Assembly (NCBI GenBank): GCA_944384895.1
Contig: CALWVB010000084.1
Span: 1 to 37,414, forward strand
Length of the DNA stretch: 37,414 nt
Direction: 5' to 3'
Source: an uncultured Clostridia bacterium
GTDB lineage: Bacteria; Bacillota; Clostridia; Oscillospirales; Acutalibacteraceae
How positions within the stretch are numbered: the stretch's first letter is position 1; every line of letters starts with the position of its first letter. This document shows, one piece after another, positions 1 through 8,242 of the stretch. Below the pieces are notes generated by a model. It was not told the DNA's origin and ran no database searches. It saw only the letters and a program-made list of their open reading frames with translations. Made by a program: the position numbers and the translations under genes.

Positions 1-872
1 TCTATTCAATGATGGATTCTCCAAACAAAGCATCTATCTTCTATGGCCCAATCCTTCTCGCAGGTACAGAAAGCAACAGCTTATCTGCACTCCGTGAAAT
101 CACATTAAGCGATGAAGATCTCGGCAAAACAATTTCTGGCGATCCTTCAAAACTTCAGTTCAGAATTGAAGGCGAAAACTTCACACTTAAACCATTCTGG
201 GAATATGACACAGAACGTTATTCTGTTTACTATGATGTAACTCTTACAGATATTAATACAGATTATGTTCAGACATATGCTTACACAGATAAAGATGCTT
301 ATACTCCAAACAGCACTATTCAGGTAACAGTTATGGCTCCTGAAGATGCTTATGATGTAAGCTTCACAAATGAATATGGCAAAGAGCTTGGTAAAGCATT
401 TGTTGATTATCAATTAGGTCCAGATGGATATTCAACATGGGTATATAACATTGCTATCGGTACAAAAGGAACACGTACAATCAATGTAAACGTTGATATG
501 GGCGAAGGTATGGTAAAAGAAGCAGAATTTACAGTAAATATCGTTGATCAAATCTCCGATTCTACTGCAAAACCTGAAATCTTAGATGCATATCTTACAG
601 ACAATGTAAAGATCGTACGTACTAACTCCATGTTCAAAGTAACTGTTGAAACATCAGCAAGTGTAACTGGTGTTAAATTCACAAATGAATATGGCAGCGA
701 TATGGGTAAAACACTCATAAGCAAGACTGAAAATGGCGATACAATCGAATACGTTTATGCTATGAGCATTGGTTCTAAGGGTGCACCTCGTGTAATCAAT
801 ATCAGCGGCATTGATGGTTCTGGTAATGTATTCGCAACTGATAAATCAGTATCAGTTATTGTTATAAAATAA
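1..872 (+). CDS. C-terminal part of a GH127-like (beta-L-arabinofuranosidase) protein, 5' truncated
   Basis: The frame is open to the left window edge, so this is the 3' end of a larger gene. The first visible part (FYGPILLAG, then KPFWEYDTERYSVYYDV) resembles the end of the GH127/DUF1680 domain, where a 'GPLVLAG' strand and a 'PFY..H.ERY.VYW' strand are typical. Those enzymes remove L-arabinofuranose from plant glycans. The catalytic domain is outside the window, so activity cannot be judged. Two related Ig-like repeats of about 100 residues follow, each with FTNEYG and IG(T/S)KG (residues 119-124/150-154 and 224-229/254-258, counting from the ATG at 9). They are probably carbohydrate- or wall-binding modules. 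No sortase motif follows. A strong terminator lies directly downstream. Family assignment is moderately sure. Confidence 0.6.
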   Translation, partial: YSMMDSPNKASIFYGPILLAGTESNSLSALREITLSDEDLGKTISGDPSKLQFRIEGENFTLKPFWEYDTERYSVYYDVTLTDINTDYVQTYAYTDKDAYTPNSTIQVTVMAPEDAYDVSFTNEYGKELGKAFVDYQLGPDGYSTWVYNIAIGTKGTRTINVNVDMGEGMVKEAEFTVNIVDQISDSTAKPEILDAYLTDNVKIVRTNSMFKVTVETSASVTGVKFTNEYGSDMGKTLISKTENGDTIEYVYAMSIGSKGAPRVINISGIDGSGNVFATDKSVSVIVIK

Positions 873-910
873 ATTTTTATTAAATATTAATTTAGTTTTA
901 TAACTAATTT

Positions 911-950
911 AAAAAGATTTCCCGAGAAATATCTCGGGAAATCTTTTTTT
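911..950. terminator. Bidirectional intrinsic terminator between convergent genes
   Basis: A perfect 17-bp stem (911-927 with 932-948) encloses a 4-nt AATA loop. It has A-runs and T-runs on both sides, so it can end transcripts on either strand. The stop codon of the minus-strand gene (949-951) touches the T-run, so the hairpin ends both the GH127-like gene and the peptidoglycan-binding gene. Confidence 0.9.
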
Positions 951-2304
951 ATTGATTTACATTTATTCCTTTTGATACCTGAACTATACTATTCCATGTA
1001 ATAGGGCCAACTATGCCGTTAACTGGCAAATCATATTCAGTTTGAAATGCTATTACTGCTGCTTCTGTAGCTTCATCAAATACACCAGTAACCTGTACAG
1101 GAGGTATTGATGGATCATTACGTGCGGCTCGTTGTAGAAACATTTGTAAATCTTCTACATCATCCCCTTGCATACCTAATGATAAAAATCTACCTGGATA
1201 AATTTCGCTGCTAAACGATAATAAATCTGGTGGTAAATTATTAATAGTATTATTATATGCTGCAATTAATGCATTCCATGTAAATCTATCCATAATTCCC
1301 GTAGGTTCTAATCCATTTTGTTCTTGAAATGCTCTAACTCCCTGTACTGTATTTTGATCATATATTCCATCAACTGTTACAAATGGTATATTTTCATCAA
1401 AAAATCCTATAACCGCTAAATAATACTGTACTACTCTTACCTGATCACCAACATCTCCTTCTTGTAACGTTTCAGAATAGATTGGCTCTACTTCTTCTAA
1501 AGTAATACCTTCGGAATATAAGTCGGCTAATCTTTTAACTGCATTATATACAAACTTTATTTTATACCAGGTAGCTTTACCAACAATACCATCAACAGTT
1601 AAATTGAATATTTCCTGAAATTTTCTAACTGCAGCATCTGTTTGTACATTAAAAAATCCATTAGTCTCTTCGATAGTTGGAATAGCCGGATAATTTCTTG
1701 CAATACGGTTTAATTGTCTTTGAATTAATGCTACATCATCCCCTGCACTTCCCAATCTAAGAGGTATGCCTGGATATGAAGCTATTACTCCTTGTACAGG
1801 TGCACCAAAAACTATATTTATATCATCGCCATAATAATATTGTAAGATTTCATAAGGTAACATACCCTGATTAGCTAATTCAACTGTACCCCATTGAGAT
1901 AAACCTTCGCATGTAGTAGTTGTGCCATTGCAAAAACTTGTAAAATACGGCTGTATTGTACCTTGTCTTACTACATAATCATTAAAAATATTATCAACAA
2001 TTTCACTTATATTTTCAAAGACATCACGGCCTTCAATAAATTTTTGATCATATTGTGTAGTATTTGTTATATCAAAATCATATCCTTGGCTTGGATACCA
2101 TTCAGTATAAATTCTATTTAATGCAAAAGTAATCTGAGCTAATATATTAGCCCGCAAAGCATTCTCCGGCCAGGTTGGATATATTTCACTTGATGCAACA
2201 TTTTTTATGTAATCTACAAAAGGTACTTGTATATTCCTTGCAGGCTCATTTGGCAAACCTAAATGTACGGTTATGAACTCTGGTATTACTGGAGTAACAG
2301 GCAT
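949..2304 (-). CDS. SpoIID-like protein with three peptidoglycan-binding (PG_binding_1) domains
   Basis: The protein has 451 aa. Residues about 45-165 resemble the SpoIID/LytB domain, with ALRANILAQITFALNR near the start and SQWGTVELANQG...ILQYYYG at 136-158. Three PG_binding_1 domains follow (about 182-250, 275-350, 370-447), each with an L(Q/R)xGxxGDDV-like strand and a DGIVGxxTW-like end. No signal peptide is visible. Such proteins are common in spore-forming Clostridia and are thought to act on or bind spore or cell-wall peptidoglycan; that role is inferred from the family. The ATG at 2304 has an AAAGGAG site. The gene lies 18 bp downstream of the Q/N-rich gene, so they form one transcription unit. 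Confidence 0.8.
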   Translation of the reverse strand: MPVTPVIPEFITVHLGLPNEPARNIQVPFVDYIKNVASSEIYPTWPENALRANILAQITFALNRIYTEWYPSQGYDFDITNTTQYDQKFIEGRDVFENISEIVDNIFNDYVVRQGTIQPYFTSFCNGTTTTCEGLSQWGTVELANQGMLPYEILQYYYGDDINIVFGAPVQGVIASYPGIPLRLGSAGDDVALIQRQLNRIARNYPAIPTIEETNGFFNVQTDAAVRKFQEIFNLTVDGIVGKATWYKIKFVYNAVKRLADLYSEGITLEEVEPIYSETLQEGDVGDQVRVVQYYLAVIGFFDENIPFVTVDGIYDQNTVQGVRAFQEQNGLEPTGIMDRFTWNALIAAYNNTINNLPPDLLSFSSEIYPGRFLSLGMQGDDVEDLQMFLQRAARNDPSIPPVQVTGVFDEATEAAVIAFQTEYDLPVNGIVGPITWNSIVQVSKGINVNQ

Positions 2305-2322
2305 ATATCATCACTCCTTTTG

Positions 2323-3138
2323 TTATTGATTATTTATTCCTCTTGGAATAAGTCTAACTGGTTGAATTGATTTTACCCCATCAAATATAGGCACTTGCCT
2401 AAATTCTATTGTATTAAAATCTGGATGAAATGCTTTAACATTATAAGTTGCAAATGATAACGCTCCTGTTGGTGATTGTGATAATCTTCTATCAATTGTT
2501 GGTAATTCAAGATTATCTACTATACCATTTTCATTTGTGCTTACAGTATAAAATACTCTATCCATATCGGAAAATTGTTTACTAATTATTATTTTTACAT
2601 TTTGTACTGGCGTAGAAAGGCTGCCTGCAAAAGCTTGTAGTTTTAAATATCCCCTACTTGTATTAATATTTCGAAATTGTTCATAAGTCATTAATTCTTC
2701 TTCTTTATCAGTAAAAGGTTCATCTTCTATTACTATTTCATCTTCACTAGGATAATCTATAGGCATATCTGTTTGCTCTTGAATATTTGGTGTTGGCATC
2801 GCTGTATTGTTTTGATTTTCTATATTTTGTTGTGTTGTATTATTATTTATTTCTGTTTGCTCTAATTGTTGTTCATCATTAGATTGCATATTATTTTGTT
2901 GATTATTATCTTGCTGTTGATTAGTTTCAGTTGTAATTTGTTGATTAGTTTGTACTGGTATCGCAGGTCCATATATATCCTCTTCGTTCTGATCGCTTAC
3001 TATTTGTGTGTTTTCTACACTTGACTTATTATTAAATTCATCTGCTTGATGGTATAATGGCATTTGTCCTCCTCTTTTTGCCATATTCATTATTTCATCC
3101 CTATATCTTTTAACCATCTCTTGAAAATTATTATCCAT
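2323..3138 (-). CDS. Q/N-rich protein with a C-terminal beta-sandwich-like domain, partner of the SpoIID-like gene
   Basis: The protein has 271 aa if it starts at MDNNFQEM (3138). I chose this start because AAAGGCGTGAT lies at the same distance as in the next gene; an in-frame ATG at 3162 lies upstream of that site. The order is a short charged helix (1-25), a long low-complexity stretch rich in Q, N, E and T (about 45-140), and a C-terminal domain of about 105 residues (SRGYLKLQAFAGSLSTPVQN onwards). The C-terminal domain alternates hydrophobic strands like carboxypeptidase-regulatory or transthyretin-like folds. I do not recognise a named family. The genetic link to the SpoIID/PG-binding gene suggests a spore or wall role. 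No signal peptide is visible. Confidence 0.6.
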   Translation of the reverse strand: MDNNFQEMVKRYRDEIMNMAKRGGQMPLYHQADEFNNKSSVENTQIVSDQNEEDIYGPAIPVQTNQQITTETNQQQDNNQQNNMQSNDEQQLEQTEINNNTTQQNIENQNNTAMPTPNIQEQTDMPIDYPSEDEIVIEDEPFTDKEEELMTYEQFRNINTSRGYLKLQAFAGSLSTPVQNVKIIISKQFSDMDRVFYTVSTNENGIVDNLELPTIDRRLSQSPTGALSFATYNVKAFHPDFNTIEFRQVPIFDGVKSIQPVRLIPRGINNQ

Positions 3139-3391
3139 ATGTAATATCACGCCTTTCTGCAAATATATTTACTAATTTTATAAATATAATTAATAATCAA
3201 CATCTTATGGCCTTTATTTTTATATTATGTTTAATTATTATTTTTTGTGCAGAAAATTATTGTTTTTTATATTTATTTATGCAATAAAAATAATTATATT
3301 ACATTATATATTAAAAATATTCTACATAAGACTTAATAAATATAATGAGAGCTAATATGGTAATATAAACCAAACTTCCTATATTTACCGA

Positions 3392-3444
3392 TAGACTGAA
3401 CTTATATTCTCTTTGTATAATATTAATATACAAACGTTTGTTCT
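3392..3444 (+). promoter_or_regulatory. Promoter and SOS-box-like operator of the Y-family polymerase gene
   Basis: A perfect -10 box TATAAT (3416-3421) lies 18 bp after a weak -35, TAGACT (3392-3397). Just after the expected transcription start lies CAAACGTTTGTTCT (3431-3444). It matches the Gram-positive LexA/DinR box CGAACRNRYGTTYC at most positions and contains AAAC-4 nt-GTTC. This suggests SOS control by LexA. The remainder of the gap 3139-3391 is very AT-rich and shows nothing else I can name. Confidence 0.55.
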
Positions 3445-3460
3445 GGTCTGTGGAGTAATT

Positions 3461-4702
3461 ATGGAAAGAGTTGTTCTTCATTCTGATTTAAATAATTTTT
3501 ATGCTTCTGTAGAATGTTTATATAATCCGAAACTGCGTGGAAAACCTGTAGCAGTTGTAGGAGATCCGGAAGTACGTCATGGTATAGTCCTTGCAAAAAC
3601 TTATGAAGCAAAAGCTTATGGCGTTCAAACAGGTAATCCATTATGGATGGCTAAACAAATGTGTCCGGATATTATATTTGTTGAACCACATTATGATTTA
3701 TATCTTAAATATTCAAACATGGCCAAAAAAATATATAGCCAATATACTAACCAGGTAGAACCATATGGTATTGATGAATGCTGGTTGGATGTAACTGGCA
3801 GTACTCATTTATTTGGTGATGGAAAAGCTATTGCTGACAAGATACGTAAACAAATTAAGTCCGAACTTGGTATAACAGTATCCGTAGGAGTAAGTTATAA
3901 TAAGATATTTGCCAAACTTGGAAGTGATATGAAAAAGCCGGATGCTACTACAGTTATTACAAGTAAACATTTTAAAGAGATTGTCTGGCCTTTATCTGTA
4001 AGCGATCTTTTATATGTAGGCCGGGCAACACATAATAAACTAAAACGATGCGGTATTTATACAATAGGCGATCTTGCTAAAGCAGATCAAAAGCTGCTTC
4101 AATATATTCTTGGTAAAAATGGAATTATGTTATGGATGTTTGCTAATGGATTAGATACTTCTCCAGTATCTAATATTGGTGCAAAATCTTTAATTAAATC
4201 TATTAGTAATAGTACTACGGCTCCCCGTGATTTAATAACAGATGAAGATATCAAAATCACTTTATATGTGCTCTGTGAAAGTGTATCATCAAGAATGCGG
4301 GAATATGGATTTGTATGCAAAACCGTTCAAATAGGTATAAGAGACAACGAATTACACAGTTATGAACGCCAAGGAAGTTTATTTTATCCTAACCGTACTT
4401 CAAAAGCATTATTTGAAAAAGCATTTGAACTATATAAACAAAACCATACTTCAGGTAAACCAGTTCGTTCCCTAAGTGTACGCGCATGTAATCTATCTCT
4501 TCAGGAAAATGAACAGTTATCTTTTCTTCCTGATATATCTGAGATACAAAAGCAGGAAGAAATTGAAAATGCAATGGATAATATACGTAGACGATTCGGA
4601 CATTTTTCTATTCAACGCGGTATTTTACTTTCAGACAAATATTTATCAAATCTAAATCCAAAAGAAGACCATATAATCCATCCTGAATCTTTTTTTAATT
4701 AA
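3461..4702 (+). CDS. Y-family DNA polymerase (DinB/UvrX-like, Pol IV-type)
   Basis: An error-prone translesion DNA polymerase of 413 aa. I chose the ATG at 3461 because TGGAG lies 5 bp upstream and the conserved N-terminus HSDLNNFYASVE follows directly; the longer frame from 3413 would overlap the promoter. The motifs are HSDLNNFYASVE (first metal-binding Asp), YGIDECWLDVTGS (catalytic D-E pair of the palm), a helix-hairpin-helix near VSDLLYVGRATHNKLK, and a little-finger domain. QLSFLPDI in the little finger resembles the beta-clamp-binding QLSLF of UvrX/ImuB-type enzymes. It is a single-gene unit with an SOS-like operator. The family is certain. The DinB or UvrX subgroup is less so. Confidence 0.92.
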   Translation: MERVVLHSDLNNFYASVECLYNPKLRGKPVAVVGDPEVRHGIVLAKTYEAKAYGVQTGNPLWMAKQMCPDIIFVEPHYDLYLKYSNMAKKIYSQYTNQVEPYGIDECWLDVTGSTHLFGDGKAIADKIRKQIKSELGITVSVGVSYNKIFAKLGSDMKKPDATTVITSKHFKEIVWPLSVSDLLYVGRATHNKLKRCGIYTIGDLAKADQKLLQYILGKNGIMLWMFANGLDTSPVSNIGAKSLIKSISNSTTAPRDLITDEDIKITLYVLCESVSSRMREYGFVCKTVQIGIRDNELHSYERQGSLFYPNRTSKALFEKAFELYKQNHTSGKPVRSLSVRACNLSLQENEQLSFLPDISEIQKQEEIENAMDNIRRRFGHFSIQRGILLSDKYLSNLNPKEDHIIHPESFFN

Positions 4703-5119
4703 AATCAATAAGATTATATTTATATTTACCAGATTATACAATGTCCATAGTAATAAATATCTTAAAATATAAGCTTAAATAATTAAAAATATTCAAAAAA
4801 ACGTGTTAAACAACTAATCTTAATAAAAAATATACGATCAAAAGTACCTCTGATGCGAAGGGGCGCCTGCGCAGCGCATCTTTTGATGCGCTAAAAGCAA
4901 AATAATAAGCTGATAATTTAGCCCTGAATAAGAATTTAATATAAGTATTGTCTTAATAACAATATCTTTATATATCATATTATTTTGCATAAAGCAGCCA
5001 TATTTTATATGGCTGCACGCAGGCGCCCCACTTAAAAGTAACGTTAGCGGTGAATGCTTTTACAATAAATATATTATTCTACCCTTTTATAATTTGTTAT
5101 TAACTATTGCTAATATAAT
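4703..5119. repeat. Non-coding gap holding a folded MITE-like or intergenic repeat (core 4860-5029)
   Basis: No gene is visible. GGGGCGCCTGCG (4860-4871) recurs as its exact reverse complement at 5018-5029, enclosing 146 bp. Each arm is joined to its own hairpin: AGCGCATC-TTTT-GATGCGCT (4873-4892) and GCAGCCATAT-TTT-ATATGGCTGC (4994-5016). Further out, weaker complementarity (AAAAGTAC near 4850, AAAAGTAAC near 5034) continues. The GC-rich arms stand out in very AT-rich DNA. It may be a miniature mobile element, a REP-like repeat or a structured RNA; copy number in the genome would decide. It separates the polymerase gene from the van promoter. Confidence 0.6.
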
Positions 5120-5149
5120 TTGTTTTCGCTATACTGTTCAATATATAAT
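5120..5149 (+). promoter_or_regulatory. Putative vanRS promoter
   Basis: TTGTTT (5120-5125) and TATAAT (5144-5149) are separated by 18 bp. They lie 64 bp upstream of the vanR start, which has an AAGGAG ribosome binding site. No second VanR-box-like copy is clearly present here, although GCGTAGAAT near 5193 resembles part of one. Confidence 0.55.
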
Positions 5150-5213
5150 ACTTGCAATATTAAATGTAATGATATTATTGAAATAATGGTAGCGTAGAAT
5201 AAGGAGCAATAAA

Positions 5214-5915
5214 ATGAGCGAAAAAATTTTAGTAGTAGATGATGAAAAAGAAATCGCTGATTTAATCGAAGTCTATTTAAAAAATGATGGGTATACTGTA
5301 TATAAATATTATAATGGAATAGATGCTCTAAAATGTATCGATGAAATACAATTGGATTTAGCTATATTAGATGTAATGCTTCCTGATATTGATGGTTTTC
5401 ATCTTTGCCAAAAAATTAGAGAGAAATTTTATTATCCTGTTATTATGCTTACTGCAAAAGTTGAAGACGGTGATAAAATTATGGGTTTAACATTGGGTGC
5501 TGATGATTATATTACAAAACCATTTAATCCTTTAGAAGTTATTGCAAGAGTAAAAACTCAATTAAGAAGATATATGCGTTATAATAATCCTGCTTTAAGA
5601 CAAATAACTGAGAAAAATGAATATGATATTCGTGGATTAGTTATTAATAAAGATAATCATAAGTGTTTTTTATATGAAAAAGAGATACAATTAACTCCAA
5701 TCGAATTTTCTATTCTTTGGTATTTATGTGAACATCAAGGCAAAGTTGTACCATCAGAAGAATTGTTTGAAGCTGTATGGAAAGAAAAATATTTTAACAA
5801 TAACAATACTGTTATGGCTCATATTGGGCGATTACGGGAAAAACTAAATGAACCGGCAAAAAATCCAAAGTTTATTAAAACAATATGGGGTGTAGGTTAT
5901 GAAATTGAAAAGTAA
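5214..5915 (+). CDS. vanR: VanR-type response regulator (OmpR/PhoB family)
   Basis: The cytoplasmic DNA-binding partner of the VanS kinase, 233 aa. The receiver domain (1-115) has the acidic pocket D9-D10, the phosphoacceptor D53 in LAILDVMLPD, T80 and K102 in ITKPFNP. A winged-helix Trans_reg_C domain follows at about 135-230 (LTPIEFSILWYLCEHQGKVV, then a GVGYEIE end). It overlaps vanS by 17 bp, so the two are translationally coupled. By analogy with VanG and C. difficile vanG systems it should activate the ligase-vanXY-vanT promoter. The vanR name rests on the neighbouring effector genes; the sequence alone says only OmpR family. Confidence 0.88.
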   Translation: MSEKILVVDDEKEIADLIEVYLKNDGYTVYKYYNGIDALKCIDEIQLDLAILDVMLPDIDGFHLCQKIREKFYYPVIMLTAKVEDGDKIMGLTLGADDYITKPFNPLEVIARVKTQLRRYMRYNNPALRQITEKNEYDIRGLVINKDNHKCFLYEKEIQLTPIEFSILWYLCEHQGKVVPSEELFEAVWKEKYFNNNNTVMAHIGRLREKLNEPAKNPKFIKTIWGVGYEIEK

Positions 5916-7044
5916 ATCAAAAAATGCATTTCATATTCTCTTGGTTTTTCTTATGCTTGTTATTGTAATTTTTTTCGTCTTTTTCTTTTTTGATAACGTT
6001 TTAAACGGTATGTTTGTAGATTGGTTTGAAAATAATTATATGACAACATTTGAAGAATATATCCCTGATGTAGGGAAAGTAGGCATTATACGCCGACTAA
6101 ATTGGGACCAGTTAAAACAGCTACTTTTTATTGTATTAATAAGTATTCTTTTTATTGGAATGATTATTATTATATTAGTATCGCATCTTTATGCTAAATC
6201 CAAAGTAAAAAAGAATACTAAAGAAATTGGTCAAATGCTACATGAATATATTTTATCTTCAAAAGATGTATCGGATGTATTTCCAGAGAAATATAATGAA
6301 ATTGCAACACAAATATCTGAAATAAAAACACAGATGAGAAAGCATGAACAAATATTAAAAGAAGAAACTGCACGAAAAAATGATTTAATTTTATATCTTG
6401 CCCATGATTTAAAAACACCGCTTGCATCTGTAATTGGTTACTTAAATTTACTTCGTGACGAAAGTCAAATACCACAAGAATTACGTGAAAAATATCTATC
6501 AATTTCATTAGAAAAAGCAGAGCGGCTTGAAGATTTAATTAATGAATTTTTTGAAATTGCACGGTTTAATTTATCAGATATTACATTACAATACAGTAAA
6601 ATCAATTTAACACGATTACTGGAACAGTTAATTTATGAATTTAAACCAATGTTAAAAGAAAAAAATCTTAATTGTAATCTTAATGCTGCTAATGATATCA
6701 TCTTTAAATGCGATGCTAATAAAATCCAGCGTGTATTTGATAATCTTTTACGAAATGCCGTTATTTACAGCTTTGATAATACCTGCATAAATATTTCTGT
6801 TTCTCAACAGAAAAGCAATCTTATTATTAAGTTTATTAATCATGGCGATACTATCCCTAAAGAAAATTTAGACCGTATATTTGAACAATTTTATAGGCTT
6901 GATCTTTCGCGCAATACTACCAGCGGCGGAGCTGGTTTAGGTCTTGCTATTGCTAAGCGGATTATTGAGCTTCATAAAGGTACAATTATTGCAAAAAGTC
7001 AAAATGAGTTGATTGAATTTATAGTTACACTTCCTGTTTTGTAG
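5899..7044 (+). CDS. vanS: VanS-type sensor histidine kinase
   Basis: A membrane sensor kinase of 381 aa. Two membrane segments (about 11-35 and 73-98) enclose only about 38 extracytoplasmic residues, a short loop as in VanS proteins. A linker and dimerisation helices follow. The HisKA box LYLAHDLKTPLASVIGYL contains H169. The ATPase domain has the N-box NLLRNAVIYS (N282, N286), FEQFYRLD (F box) and GGAGLGLAIAKRI (G2 box, about 343-355). It should phosphorylate VanR in response to glycopeptide or cell-wall stress. It starts within vanR with a GGGTG-type site and is followed by a regulatory gap with a terminator-like hairpin. What it senses cannot be read from the sequence. Confidence 0.88.
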   Translation: MKLKSKSKNAFHILLVFLMLVIVIFFVFFFFDNVLNGMFVDWFENNYMTTFEEYIPDVGKVGIIRRLNWDQLKQLLFIVLISILFIGMIIIILVSHLYAKSKVKKNTKEIGQMLHEYILSSKDVSDVFPEKYNEIATQISEIKTQMRKHEQILKEETARKNDLILYLAHDLKTPLASVIGYLNLLRDESQIPQELREKYLSISLEKAERLEDLINEFFEIARFNLSDITLQYSKINLTRLLEQLIYEFKPMLKEKNLNCNLNAANDIIFKCDANKIQRVFDNLLRNAVIYSFDNTCINISVSQQKSNLIIKFINHGDTIPKENLDRIFEQFYRLDLSRNTTSGGAGLGLAIAKRIIELHKGTIIAKSQNELIEFIVTLPVL

Positions 7045-7049
7045 GAAAA

Positions 7050-7095
7050 TCGTAAGAATTTCTATAGAAAATCAATAGAATACTTTATATATAAA
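7050..7095 (+). promoter_or_regulatory. Putative VanR-activated promoter of the ligase-vanXY-vanT genes
   Basis: TCGTAAGAATTT (7050-7061) matches the VanR consensus described for vanA (TCGTANGAAANTT) at all but two defined positions. Downstream, CTATAGAA (7062-7069) and CAATAGAA (7073-7080) form an 11-bp-period direct repeat, as expected for an OmpR-type dimer site. TATATA (7086-7091) or TATAAA (7090-7095) could be the -10. No good -35 exists, which fits an activator-dependent promoter. Functional assignment is inference. Confidence 0.5.
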
Positions 7096-7104
7096 CAAAT
7101 AAAT

Positions 7105-7154
7105 AACACTCTTGTTCTTGATAAAATATTTATCAAAGCAAGAGTGTTTTTTTG
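7105..7154 (+). terminator. Terminator-like hairpin between vanS and the ligase gene
   Basis: AACACTCTTG (7105-7114) pairs with CAAGAGTGTT (7139-7148). Inside, TTGATAAA (7118-7125) pairs with TTTATCAA (7129-7136), and a T-run follows. Only 40 bp separate it from the ligase ATG, which leaves no room for a promoter with a leader. It either ends vanRS transcripts or acts as an attenuator for the effector genes. Confidence 0.8.
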
Positions 7155-7193
7155 TTTTATTCTAAATAGATGTTTAATAAAGAGGTATGTAAA

Positions 7194-8240
7194 ATGAAAA
7201 AGAAAAAAATAGCCGTTATCTTTGGCGGACATTCAACAGAATATGCCGTATCACTTCAATCTGCATATTCAGTTCTTAATAATATTAATAAGGACAAATT
7301 GGATATCATCCCCATCGGAATTACTAAAAAAGGTGAATGGTATCACTACACAGGAGAATATAAGAATATTTCTAATAATACCTGGTTTAAAGATAAATCA
7401 AAAATATTACCTATTATTATTTCTCAAAGCCGTTTAATAAAAGGTTTCTTAGAATTTAATTTAGATAAATATACCATAATCAATATTGATTTAGTATTCC
7501 CTGTATTACATGGTAAAAATGGAGAAGACGGTACTTTACAAGGATTATTTGAATTAGCAGGGATACCTGTTATTGGATGTAATACACTCTCCTCTGCCCT
7601 TTGTATGGATAAAAACAGAGCGCATAAGCTTGTAAGTGTTGAAGGAATATCAGTGCCAAAATCAATAACCTTCAAATATTTTGAAAAAGAAACCGCTCTA
7701 AATCAAATTGCAGAAAATTTAACTTATCCTATTTTTATAAAACCTGTCCGTTCAGGATCATCATTCGGGATAACAAAGGTTACGAAAAAACAGGATCTTG
7801 ATAGCGCTATAGAACTAGCATTTAAATATGATGACGAAGTTATCGCAGAACAGGCGGTTGATGGATTTGAAGTAGGCTGCGCTATACTTGGCAACAATGT
7901 ATTGACAATAGGAAGAGTAGATGAAATTGAACTATCAGGCGATTATTTTGATTATACAGAAAAATATACGCTAAAAACTTCAAAAATCCATATGCCCGCT
8001 AGAATTGATGATAAAACAGAAAAAAAGATACAACAAATTGCTGTATCCATATATAAGGCGCTGGGATGCTCTGGTTTTGCCAGAGTAGATATGTTTTTAA
8101 CTCCATCCGGCGATATTATTTTTAATGAAGTAAATACCATACCAGGCCTCACGTCGCATAGCCGTTATCCTAATATGATGAAAGGAATCGGATTGTCTTT
8201 TTCTGAAATGCTGGACAAGCTGATTAGTTTATATATTTAA
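7194..8240 (+). CDS. vanG: VanG-type D-alanine--D-serine ligase
   Basis: A cytoplasmic ATP-grasp ligase (348 aa) that should make D-Ala-D-Ser for glycopeptide-insensitive wall precursors. I chose the ATG at 7194 because AGAGG lies 8 bp upstream and MKKKKIAVIFGGHSTEY is the family N-terminus; the ATG at 7170 has no site. Motifs are the substrate Glu in GGHSTEYAVS, HGKNGEDGTLQG (107-117), PVRSGSSFGI (184-193), an omega loop with FDYTEKYTLKTSKIHMPA (252-269), and the Mg-binding NEVNTIPGLT (311-320). EKYTL with Tyr, in place of the His-containing loop of D-Ala-D-Lac ligases (VanA/B/D/M), points to the VanC/E/G/L/N group. The D-Ser racemase gene vanT downstream agrees. It starts the vanG-vanXY-vanT operon. 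Confidence 0.9.
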   Translation: MKKKKIAVIFGGHSTEYAVSLQSAYSVLNNINKDKLDIIPIGITKKGEWYHYTGEYKNISNNTWFKDKSKILPIIISQSRLIKGFLEFNLDKYTIINIDLVFPVLHGKNGEDGTLQGLFELAGIPVIGCNTLSSALCMDKNRAHKLVSVEGISVPKSITFKYFEKETALNQIAENLTYPIFIKPVRSGSSFGITKVTKKQDLDSAIELAFKYDDEVIAEQAVDGFEVGCAILGNNVLTIGRVDEIELSGDYFDYTEKYTLKTSKIHMPARIDDKTEKKIQQIAVSIYKALGCSGFARVDMFLTPSGDIIFNEVNTIPGLTSHSRYPNMMKGIGLSFSEMLDKLISLYI

Positions 8241-8242
8241 TT

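Noticed and set aside
7170..7193. Upstream ATG of the ligase frame
   Set aside because: No ribosome binding site in front, and it would add residues not seen in the family. ATG 7194 has AGAGG at good distance.
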